The notes under the pieces: model-generated | Seen by the model: the letters and a program-made list of their open reading frames with translations, nothing else | What the model was told of the DNA's origin: nothing | Databases searched by the model: none | NCBI GenBank assembly: GCA_034440635.1 | Contig: JAOTON010000965.1 | Location: 62,001-126,000 of the forward strand | Length of the DNA: 64,000 bases | Source: Lepas anatifera | Lineage: Eukaryota > Arthropoda > Thecostraca > Lepadidae | Reading direction: 5' to 3' | Position numbers and translations under genes: made by a program | Shown: positions 55,801 to 64,000 of the stretch, one piece after another | Position numbering within the stretch: position 1 is the first letter of the stretch | Layout: every line of letters starts with the position of its first letter

Positions 55801-56825
55801 TCAGGGGCCCCGAGATCAATGTTCGGTATTCCAGAGCCCTCGATACCGATGATCGGGGGCCCCCTGAGACCAAGTTCGGAAGGCCCGTGAGACCAAGCTT
55901 GGGGCCCCTGAGTCCAAGTTCAGGGTTCCCCTGAGACCACGCTCGGGGGCCCCTGAAACCAATCTCTGGGGCGCCCTGAGACCAAAATCGAAAGGTCCGT
56001 GAGTCCGAGCTCAGGGGCCCCCGAGATCAATGTTCGGTATTCTGGAGCTCTTGATACCGATGATCAGGGGCCCCTGAGACCAAGCTCGGGGGTCCCCTGA
56101 GATCAAGCTCGGGCGTTCCCTGAGACCAAGCTCGGAGGGCTCCAGACACCAAGCTCGGGGCCTCTGAGACCAGGCTCGGGGGCCCTGAGACAAAGCTCGG
56201 GGCCCCTGACACTAAGCTCAGGGAGAGGGGGGCCTGAGACCAAACTTGGGGGAACCCCTAAGATCAAGCTCGGGGGTCCCCTGAGACCAAGCTCGGGGGT
56301 TATCTGAGACCAAGCTCGGTGGGCTCCCTGACACCAAGTTCGGGGGGCCCCTGAGACCAAGCTCGGGGTCCTGAGACCAAACTCGAAGGGCCCCCTGAGA
56401 CCAGGCTCGGGAGCTTCCTGAGACCAAGCTTGGAGGGCCCCCAGACACAAAGCTCGGGGCCCCTGTGACCAAGCTCGGGGGCCCTGAGACCAAGCTCGGG
56501 GGCCCTGAGACCAAAATCGAAAGGCCGTGAGACCAAGATCGAAAGGCCCGTGAGACCGAGCTCGGGGAGGGGCCCTGAGACCAAGCTCGGGGGCCCTGAG
56601 GCCAAACTCGGGGCCCCCCAAGATCAATACATCAATACATCAATGTATTTAGTACTCTGGAGTCCTCGATACCGATTATCGGGGACCTCCTGAGACCAAG
56701 CTCGGAAGGCTCCCCCAGACCAAGCTCAGGGGGCCCCCGAGATCAATGTTCGTGTTTTTAGTGCATAAGGTCAGCCCAAGGGGGTCCGCGGACCCAGGGA
56801 CGCCCCTCCCCTGGCTACGCTACTG
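52844..56825. mobile_element. Nested hAT-type transposon (4.0 kb)
   Basis: The left end CAGTGGCGTAGCCAGG and the inverse of the right end, CAGTAGCGTAGCCAGG, differ at one position. The flanking 8-mers TCAGAACA (52,836-52,843) and TCAAAACA (56,826-56,833) match at seven of eight. An extra right-end-like sequence (TTGGCTACACCACTG, 55,131-55,145) lies inside, so the terminus was duplicated. The 124-codon frame at 53,287-53,661 has several hydrophobic spans but no transposase motif. Confidence 0.75.
53880..56760. repeat. CCCTGAGACCAAGCTCGG minisatellite in the nested hAT
   Basis: Irregular tandem units of about 22-30 bp share CTGAGAC and a (C/T)TCGGGG core. The first part (53,880-55,070) reads mostly CTGAGACTGACTCTCGGGG; from about 55,220 it reads CTGAGACCAAGCTCGGGGG, so two subfamilies are present. 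Interruption at 55,072-55,145 is the duplicated hAT end. Periodic frames such as VSGPPSLVSGAPSLVSG on the minus strand (up to 174 codons) are repeat translations, not genes. Confidence 0.9.
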
Positions 56826-57590
56826 TCAAAACATCTCAAGGGGCCCATTCAAGCTCACGGCCGCCAGGTCAGTGGCTGTAAAGCCTTATAAAGGGTCCCA
56901 GACCATCTCAGGGGCCCTCAGTTCAACACAGAGACCCATATTAGCTCTGATGACCAGATAAGCTTAAGTGCCCGGATCATCCAGGGGCCCCTTGTCGGCA
57001 TATATGGGGTTTCAGAACAGTTCAGGGTTTCAATTAAAGCTTATAACCCAATTGCAGGGCAGGGGCCCTATTACTGTGGAGGGGCCTCGGCTAAGTTTAG
57101 GGTCTTCAGTGCATCACAGGGGATCCAGATTAGCTCAAGGGACAATATCAACTTTACGGCCCCCGCTCAGCTCAGGCCCCCTCCCTCCCTCCCCCCCAGG
57201 TCGATGGATATAGGGTCTGGCCAACTCACGGGGCCCTGTTCAAGGTCACGGCTCCTAGCTCAGTTTAGGCATCCTAGAACAGTTCATGCTGCCCAAACCA
57301 TCTCAGGGGCCCTCAGTTCAGCTCAATGGGCCCAGATTAGCTCGTATGGCATCAGAGGCCAGTTCAGGGGCCCCTGAGAAGCTCAGGGGACCTTAAAATC
57401 GACCCATAGGACCTTAACTTAGTTTAGGGGCACAGGTAAGTTTAACGGGGTTCCAGGGCAAGCTATCGGGCCAGTTTGAGCTTCTTGCTTGATATTACAG
57501 TTGTTGATATTCTTATCTCCGTTGCGGGGGCCAATCACAGAAAAGTGGGGGGGCCAGTGGCCCCCTGGCCCCCCGGTTCCTACGCCTATG

Positions 57591-58935
57591 GAGAGTACTA
57601 TAACGCACCATTTACAATGACCGAGCTAAATTACGCCATTAGCAAGTGCGGAAACACTGCAGTGGGCCCTGACGAAATTCACTACTCTTTCTTCAGGCAC
57701 GTCAGCCAAACAGCACTAAAGTACCTGCTTTCGGCCATTAACAACATGTTTCTTAGCGACTCTTTCCCCACATCGTGGCGAGAGAGTATTATCATTCCCC
57801 TTCCAAAACCTGGCAAAGAAAAAACAGACCCAAAAGGATATCGCCCAATTTCGCTTACTAGCTGTGCTAGCAAGCTTGTCGAGCGCATGGTAAACGTTAG
57901 GCTTCACGAGATCCTCGAGAAGAAACTTGATGCTATGCAATCAGGCTTCCGGCGCGGGCGAGCCACCACTGACAATTTGGTGAAACTGTTCAGTGATATC
58001 CAGAATGGCTTCTACAAAAAGCAAGTAACAATAGCTGCATTCCTAGACATTAAATCAGCGTTTGATCGCGTACAAAAAGACGCCCTCTTGTATAAATCAG
58101 GCAAGCTAGGAGTTCGCGGCCACCTTGCAAAATTCATTGAAAACTTCCTCAAGGACCAAAATTTCAAAGCCCGTTGTGGCACCACATACTCCTACTTGGC
58201 AACCCAAGACCAAGGCACACCCCAGGGTAGCGTTCTGTCCCCCACCCTCTTTCTAGTAATGATCAATGATCTCTTCGCCAAAAAGCTACCGCCTGGAATA
58301 AATTCCTCCCTTTTTGCAGACGATGTCGCCATTTGGAAATCCACTGCAATAGATACCAGGCGGTATAATGAGCCAGAATTTCAACATGCATCTACGCAGT
58401 GGCAAGATAGCTTAAACGACATCGATAATTGGTGTAGTTTAATGGGTCTATCACTCTCGGCGGAAAAATCATCAGTCGTTGTCTTTGCCAGAGCGCATTC
58501 CAGACACGACCCTCCATGGCTCCAAATCTCGGGTACACCTATTGAATGCACCAATAGCTTCAAATTCTTGGGCGTCACCCTAGATTCCCGATTGAGTTTC
58601 AATGAGCATATCACCAAAGTCGTCTCTAGCTGTCAAAAGCGAGTCAACATTCTCCGCATGCTCGGCGGCACAGAGTATGGCGGGGATCGAAAGAACCTGC
58701 TTATGCTCTACAAGTCCCTGATACGGTCCATTCTCGAATATAATTCGTTCGTTTTTGACTCGACGAACAAGACCAATAAACTAAAGCTAGAGCAAGTCCA
58801 AAATGCCAGTATCCGGGCAGCCACAGGCGCGCTCTCAGAATCCCCCATCACCACCCTGCTAACTGATAGCGGGCTATGCCAACTGCAGACAAGACGCGAC
58901 GCCCAGCTTATTTCTTACTACATTAAGGTCCAATC
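57591..58935 (+). pseudogene. ORF2 copy 2, piece 2: reverse transcriptase
   Basis: Resumes at the second GAGAGTAC and contains the RT core: SLTSCASKLVERM, AFLDIKSAFDRV, TPQGSVLSP and SSLFADDVAIW, each with its conserved residues. The frame is open to 58,935, where the 726-bp insertion begins. The annotated-looking start at 57,476 is in hAT sequence and is not real, as is the C-terminus after 58,935. Confidence 0.9.
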
Positions 58936-59661
58936 CAGACCCCGTTCAAGTTGTTTGGCAGCATTACGTCATCATGGCTGGAGAGGCACTACAGTTACTA
59001 TGCAGGGCATTGGAGAAATTGCACTTTTTCGAAGCTCTAAATAAGCTATTTTAGAACTGTATCAACAGAACTTATATGGTTGAACAGAAAGCTAAAAGAT
59101 TTTTATTTGTTAAACCATCAGACGTTTTGCAAACACTCCAGTGAAGAATATTATTTTTACAAATTTTCCAGAGCGTGTAAAAATAAGGACAGGTTCAGCA
59201 CCAACAGCTGTTCGCAGTAAGACTAATCTCGATTTTGATTGGCTGTTGATTTCTGACCTTTGATTGGCTGTTGGTGGTACCTGCAGCAGAAGACAATAAA
59301 CACCGGTGATCTCTTGAGCCAAGGTAAATTTATTTCTCTCGGCTATTAAGTTGGCCTGAGTTGATCAAATAAATGCATGCCCTTTCAATAAATTCTTTGA
59401 AGTGTTATAATTTTTTCATTAGATTTACGTAAAATACGCTGCTCGCCGTTGAGATCAAGGTTACTGTCAAATGGGTGAAACAAGTTGATTTCGATTTATA
59501 CTAGATTGGTGCCAAATACGCCCAAACTTGGTATGTTCCAGCTGAACCTTCCAAAAACTTAGTAGAATCTCCTATAACTTAGTAGGTAAGGTAGGTGACG
59601 TCATCATGGGAGGACTATATTTAGTAGGAAACTTGGTTGTACCCGTAGTTAAAGTACCCTG
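58936..59661. mobile_element. 726-bp hAT-like insertion in ORF2
   Basis: GTCCAATC is duplicated at 58,928-58,935 and 59,662-59,669; copy 1 has it once. The ends are CAGACCCCG and TTAAAGTACCCTG (inverse CAGGGTACTTTAA). They share CAG and scattered positions only, so terminal repeats are short or decayed. ACGTCATCATGG occurs twice directly (about 58,966 and 59,599). No ORF longer than 70 codons was seen. The 19-base right end CGTAGTTAAAGTACCCTGG recurs at 30,270. Confidence 0.7.
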
Positions 59662-60756
59662 GTCCAATCCACCGAAAACCACCTGGCAAAACAATGTTTC
59701 GCCCATCCCAGACGACCAAATAAAGCCACTCTACAGAAGTGGCCCCCATTTAAGCACAGAGTAGCGAAAACCCTGGAAAGCCTTAATCTTGCACTGCCAG
59801 CAACAATAGGCAAACCCCCACTCTCCCGCTTCTGGACTCGGAAAGAGCCCAAAGTTGAATTTCTTTTCACTTCCCGTAAAACGGACTTCTCAGAGGAAGA
59901 AGTCTCCCAGAAATTCCTAGAGTTCCGATCTTGTAACGCGGACAAGACTTTTATATTTACAGACGGCTCCAAAATAGGCGAAAAAGTAGGCCTCGGCATC
60001 TGGGGGCAAAATATTTGCCTACAGAAAAGACTTCCGGACAACTGCTCTATCTTCACAGCCGAGGCTGTTGCCATCCTAGATGCATTATCCATAATCAGAA
60101 CCCAAAATATCAACTCAGTCGTCATCTGTTCAGACTCTAAATCTGTCCTGCAGGCCGTCAGTAACGTAGTCAACCCCAGCCACCACGTTATAGGAGATAT
60201 TCAGAAAGGTATCGATGATACCCCTGATGTCTCATTTCTTTGGATCCCGGGCCACTGCAAAATTCAAGGAAATGAAAAGGCCGATGAGCAGGCAAAAAAA
60301 TCCCTAGAACTTAGAGAGATCGCACCCTTAATGTGGTCTGGAGATGATAGCAAAGCTCTCCTCCAGGACAGTATCCGGAAGCAAATTCAAAATAACTGGA
60401 CCACAAACCACAGTGCCCACCTATTCTATATCAAGCCTAACATCGGCTACTGGCCCGGTTCCAACCAAAAGAGTCGGCGGCGCGAGGTTATTCTAACCAG
60501 ACTCAGAAATGGACACACAAAATTAAATGCCTATTGGAACGAGGGTACCTGTGGTACCTGCGACGCCATGGAGAATCCCTATCACATTCTCATCAATTGT
60601 CCCCAGCACAATACCCATCAGCAACCCATGCTAGATTACTGCCGAATCCAAAACATCCCTGTAGACCTAAAAACTCTGCTCGGTAACGACCATCCTGAGC
60701 TACTCGAAAAACTCTTTACATTTCTAAAGGACTCTGGGCTAGAGAAGTTTCTATAA
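59662..60756 (+). pseudogene. ORF2 copy 2, piece 3: RT C-terminus, RNase H and zinc knuckle
   Basis: Colinear with 40,816-41,910 of copy 1: RNase H residues TDGSK, TAEA, SDSKS and GNEKADEQA are present, then CGTCDAMENPYHILINC (CX2CX7HX4C) near 60,548-60,600. It ends with the same stop. I see no frameshift in this piece by comparison with copy 1. Confidence 0.85.
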
Positions 60757-61530
60757 ATCCCCCCTCCCAGTATATATGATGGAGGGTGCATGGTGCACCC
60801 CCAAAGTAGGACTTGCCTATTTTCAAATTAACTATTTATGTCATAGATGATCCACTGCAAAATTTAAGCAATAGTTGTTTAACCTTTAAATGGTATACCT
60901 TAGGCTAAGGATAGGTTATGTTAGGCTAGCTTTGAAATCAGGTTAGGTTAAATAGGTTATATTTCTTCACCGCAGTGATACCTTTCACTGCGGCTCTATG
61001 CTAACCACACTCATACTCTTACTAACAATCTAACTGTCCTCTTACACTTCTTTTCCTCTGCGCGGCGGCTGCCCAGCCGGAGAGGGGAGCTGCAACCTCA
61101 CCTCCGGGTTGCAGGGTAAATTCGCGGCACCCTGGCCAGGTGTTTAGCGCAGTTTCTAAAACATGAAAATTATTGATTTAACGGAGGATTTCGAGTAGCG
61201 TAGACAAGCGGACATCAGTAGCTGACACACAAAATTCTAAATTCTAAATTCCAAATTCTAAATTTAAGGTCTTCAACGACAGAGATAACCTTCGCACTCT
61301 GCGGGTCTAAATTTATTTAAAGACCTCCCTTGGCATGGCTATGCCATTGCCACGACCGTCCATTCGCAAGCTAAAAACATCTTGCAATCCATTACTTGAA
61401 ATAACTCCCATTGCTTTAACAGACTAACGTAGCCTGCCCTCACGCAAAATTCTAAAATTCTCCCACACACTCCTTTAGAGGCGGGCAAAGGTGCTATACA
61501 CAGAACGCCTAATAAAATGCCATAAGCAAG
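60757..61530 (+). other. 3' UTR of copy 2
   Basis: Same layout as copy 1: small GGGTGCATGGTGCACCC hairpin near the start, AAATTCT-type run at about 61,232-61,262, AATAAA at 61,511-61,516 and the end GCCATAAGCAAG, followed directly by copy 3. Confidence 0.75.
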
Positions 61531-63264
61531 TGGATCGCCTTAACAATGCAAACCTGCCAAGCGGAGCTTGGCTGGTTGGTAGTTACGACTCCATCCACCA
61601 AAATCTTGCGAAGGAATCTACCTTCAGTCTGGACAAGGCCATCAGCCGAAAGGTGACAGACAGCTATGAAATTATCCGGCACCAAAAAGATGTCCTTGTT
61701 AAAACCAGCAACGCTGCCTCAACCAAAGCCTTGCTTCAAACCACAACTTTCGGATCGAAACCGGTGAGTTTCGCCATTCATAAGTCTCTGAACTTCTACC
61801 GGGGCACAGTTCGTGCGCCAGAGGCTTCCCACCTCTCTGAAGACGAAATCGAGCGCAATTTTGATTTTGAGGGCCAAAGTGTGCTCACCATTCAAAGACT
61901 CACTCTCCCCAAGCCCACCACCGAAAAAGCCCCTCACCGTAAAGACAATCGCTTCCTCGTCACCTTCGACACAAAGTGCCGAGATGACTGTGGCCGTGTC
62001 AAACTGGGCGACTGTGTCTACCCAGTGAAGCCGTTCTACCCCAACCCCATCAGGTGTCAAATCTGTCAAAGGTACGGCCACGTTGAGTCCAGCTGTAAAA
62101 ACCCCGCCCCCCGCTGTGGCAAGTGCAGTGCTGCACACCGAACCAAAGACTGCACCTCCCTTAGCCTCCTGTGTGCTGCCTGTGGCGGCGCCCATGGGGC
62201 TACCGATCCTAAGTGCCCAGCCTGGCTCCGTGAAAAACATGTAAATATGGTGGCTGAAGACGAAAAGCTCCCCTTCGACCTGGCCCGCAAAAAGTGCGTG
62301 AGAGCGAAAAACGCCACTCCCTAACCCAGGCACGTGGTGGCAAGGCCACCGCGGCAGCCCCCAGCACAGCTGGCCAGGCCACTCCTCAGCTCACCGCCTC
62401 CCAAAAGCGTCCCCTTCTCCCCCTGATGGAGCCGCTAGTCATGGTACCCCTTCGGCTGGCCATCCCCCATGTCATGCAAAACACGCACCACAGCACAAAC
62501 ACCTTTTGGCGCAAGTGGACTCCCAACACGGGCTGGACGGATCCCCCAGCCAACCCAGCCTGTTCCACTCCGGGTCCTCCGCCCAAAAGTACCGCCGCCC
62601 CCCGTCCCTCACATCGCACCAGGAAGACCTGGACCCCAATCGAAGGGCGGCAAAGCAGCCCTCAGCAGGTGCCTAGCTGTACCGAGTTCCCCCGCTCCCA
62701 GCCCCCTCCCACCCAAAAGTCACCGGTGCACCCCCTCCCAGGCGCCGCCTACGGCGGGCGCCGGGACGGAAACACCAGAGTGGCAGCTCCCCCTTCCAGT
62801 AAGACAGCTGCCACTCAAACAGAAAAAGTCAGTGTAGCCACCCAAACTGAAACCTCTCTCACGGACAGCAGCAAAGCTCCTGCCTCTCAAGCACCGACGA
62901 CCCGCCATTGTGGCTCTCAAACAGACCTGGCATGTCATTACATGCAATTCCAATTTGCCAGTGATTCCGACACGTCAGGTAGCAACAGCGAACCTGATAG
63001 TGAGCTGCCCGGGACCGAGTCTTACCCAAATGCTGATAGCATCTCGGTCACAGACTCTGTAGAAAATAGTTAACTCATGTCGGCCTCCCCCACCAGTTCA
63101 GTCTCATCCAAATCCCTCAGGCCCGGCAGCCCCCCGGTGCCGAGGAAACTCCGGTACACCCGGCACTCGTCCCCCGTTACCACTACCAGCGACACGAGTA
63201 GCACACATTCCTATCACCTCCGCCCCCGCCCCCGCAAACCCCCCCCAGCATCTAAGACATTAAA
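61531..63264 (+). pseudogene. ORF1 (gag-like), copy 3, truncated and broken
   Basis: Begins without its first about 13 codons; the open frame in fact starts upstream in the 3' UTR of copy 2 (61,491), a chance fusion. All three knuckles are intact (CQICQRYGHVESSC, CGKCSAAHRTKDC, CAACGGAHGATDPKC). A frame change near 62,300-62,324 and another near 63,070 split the Pro/Ser/Thr-rich tail. That tail keeps the tract RHCGSQTDLACHYMQFQF, which is conserved with the other copies (GSQTDL..HFMQFQF). Confidence 0.8.
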
Positions 63265-63269
63265 CCACC

Positions 63270-63605
63270 ATGGGTTCAATTCTCCAATGGAACACAAACA
63301 GTCTAATTGTGAAAAATCCCCTTATTTAAATCAATATTTGCTGAGAAAAAGCCGGCAGTAGCAGCACTCCAAGAAACCCTCTTTAATGATAATGATAATA
63401 ACAAATTAAAAATCTTGGGTTACTCTTGGTACCGCCATAATGTAAACGCTACTGTCCATAAAGGAGGCACTGCCATCCTTATTGAAAATAGCATCCCTCA
63501 CAGCCAAGTGCCTTTGGTTACGCCACTCGACTGTGTCGCTATTAATGTAGAAATTCAGCACGTCAAATTGACGGTGATTTCACTGTACAGTCCCCCCGCA
63601 ATTGA
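63270..63605 (+). pseudogene. ORF2 fragment, copy 3: start of endonuclease
   Basis: The ATG is again in ACCACCATGG (63,266-63,273). The first frame stops within 20 codons. The endonuclease sequence resumes in another phase (GYSWYRHNVNATVHKGGTA, about 63,417 onward) and ends at LTVISLYSPP near 63,600. The GDLN and SDH motifs are lost with the truncation. Confidence 0.75.
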
Positions 63606-64000
63606 AATTGCCATGACTAGGCTCGACCGGTTTAGGATGAATATCTCGCAACCTATGGCGTCTATAGCTTTATAAACGGGTTCTTCTTATGTATTTTTGC
63701 AAGAGCTTTCCAGTGGTTACCATTATTTTGTAATCTTACATCTGTGTGAGAAAATATTACACAATTACTGATTTTGCTGCATTTTGACGGGGTAGTCTTC
63801 GGCTGACTTGCCACCGCCCCTGATAATCCCCGACCCTTCGCTCGACTGGCACGCATACCTGGGTCACGTGATTGCTACGTGTTTACGACAGGTGCAAGGC
63901 CACACGTAGTAAATAGTGTGTGGCAGGCAGGGGGCACAGTGTTTTGAACCGATGTGATCAGTACTGTCTCGCAGGTGTCTAGCCCCAGGCGGTCCGTCCA
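63606..64000. other. No recognisable feature
   Basis: Flanking sequence right of the retrotransposon row. The frames here have no domain. Confidence 0.4.

Larger units (their letters stand above)
51452..57590. mobile_element. 6.1-kb hAT-type transposon inserted in ORF2
   Basis: GAGAGTAC is duplicated on both sides (51,444-51,451 and 57,591-57,598); copy 1 has it once. The ends are CAGGGGCGTAGGAACGG and the inverse CATAGGCGTAGGAACCG, 14 of 17 matching by eye. An 8-bp duplication with CA..TG-type ends marks the hAT superfamily. No transposase is recognisable, so it is non-autonomous. The last about 135 bp (57,455-57,590) are also present, diverged, at 52,456-52,589, which shows internal duplication. 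It also contains a nested hAT and long minisatellite tracts. Confidence 0.85.
47494..61530 (+). mobile_element. Non-LTR retrotransposon, copy 2 (main body, nested insertions)
   Basis: It continues from 42,686-42,795 and ends AATAAAATGCCATAAGCAAG at 61,530. Structure: leader to 48,398, ORF1 48,399-50,149, ORF2 from 50,156 to 60,756 in three pieces, and 3' UTR 60,757-61,530. It is interrupted by two DNA transposons inside ORF2, and by the LTR element in the leader. Removing these by their target duplications leaves a copy colinear with copy 1. Confidence 0.85.
61531..63605 (+). mobile_element. Non-LTR retrotransposon, copy 3 (diverged, truncated at both ends)
   Basis: It begins inside ORF1 at the codons RLNNANLPSGAWLVG, with no leader, joined to the 3' end of copy 2. 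It keeps ORF1 and about 330 bp of ORF2, and similarity to the family stops at about 63,595-63,605. It differs from copies 1 and 2 much more than they differ from each other, so it is another subfamily. Confidence 0.8.

Noticed and set aside
55481..56627. Proline/leucine-rich proteins on the minus strand of the hAT
   Set aside because: All are periodic translations of the CTGAGACCAAGCTCGG minisatellite.
57476..57590. An alternative N-terminus for the RT frame at 57,476
   Set aside because: These codons lie in the end of the hAT transposon; the real ORF2 sequence begins at the target duplication 57,591.
61491..61530. A start codon for copy 3 ORF1 at 61,491
   Set aside because: The ATG lies in the 3' UTR of copy 2; its frame continues into copy 3 by chance.

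Overview
The window is animal nuclear DNA, most likely from an invertebrate, made almost entirely of transposable elements and their by-products. I found no convincing host protein gene and no complete functional tRNA or rRNA. The evidence for an animal genome is two-ORF non-LTR retrotransposons (ORF1 with three CCHC knuckles; ORF2 with endonuclease, RT, RNase H and a C-terminal zinc knuckle), tRNA-derived SINE heads, hAT-type DNA transposons with 8-bp target duplications, and an LTR element carrying a phlebovirus-Gc-like envelope ORF. The species cannot be named from this sequence alone.

Region 1 (1-20.2 kb) is one repeated composite. Its modules are A (AT-rich, about 1.1 kb), a tRNA-like SINE with a GC-rich 3' end and (GTT)n tail, B (about 0.9 kb with a perfect 22-nt palindrome), D (GC-rich block plus a LINE-like 3' end with AATAAA and (TCTA)n), a 50-bp satellite array, and tail E. 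They occur in direct copies about 9.3 kb apart, then in an inverted copy from about 14.85 to 18.7 kb with a fold-back centre near 14.8 kb, then partly forward again. There are four satellite arrays: 3.44-5.87, 7.99-9.35 and 12.74-13.38 kb on +, and 15.20-17.08 kb inverted. The 50-bp monomer begins with CATAGGCGGATCCAGG. The same sequence forms the terminal inverted repeat of a short hAT-like MITE found as single copies at 7.70, 13.38 and 25.50 kb, so the satellite appears to have grown from transposon ends.

Region 2 (20.2-34.4 kb) is lower-density sequence with scattered old repeats. It holds a TA-flanked 307-bp MITE, a long near-perfect palindrome, two facing tRNA-like heads, a fourth A/SINE copy, an unidentified membrane ORF (31.75-32.16 kb) and a small broken unidentified gene (32.16-32.46 kb, minus).

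Region 3 (34.4-63.6 kb) is a head-to-tail row of non-LTR retrotransposon copies. Copy 1 (about 35.4-42.685 kb) is nearly full length but broken by small indels and nonsense codons. Copy 2 starts at the 3' end of copy 1 and ends at 61.530 kb. It is interrupted by an LTR element in its 5' leader (42,796-47,493, 170-bp LTRs, CAAG duplication, minus strand), by a 6.1-kb hAT in the RT domain (51,452-57,590, GAGAGTAC duplication) that carries another hAT (52,844-56,825), and by a 726-bp hAT-like element (58,936-59,661, GTCCAATC duplication). Copy 3 (61.53 to about 63.6 kb) is a diverged copy lacking its leader and joined directly to the 3' end of copy 2.

The two most unusual items are the transposon-terminus-derived satellite arranged as a giant inverted composite, and the compact LTR element with envelope-like membrane ORFs, no recognisable gag or pol, and nearly identical LTRs.
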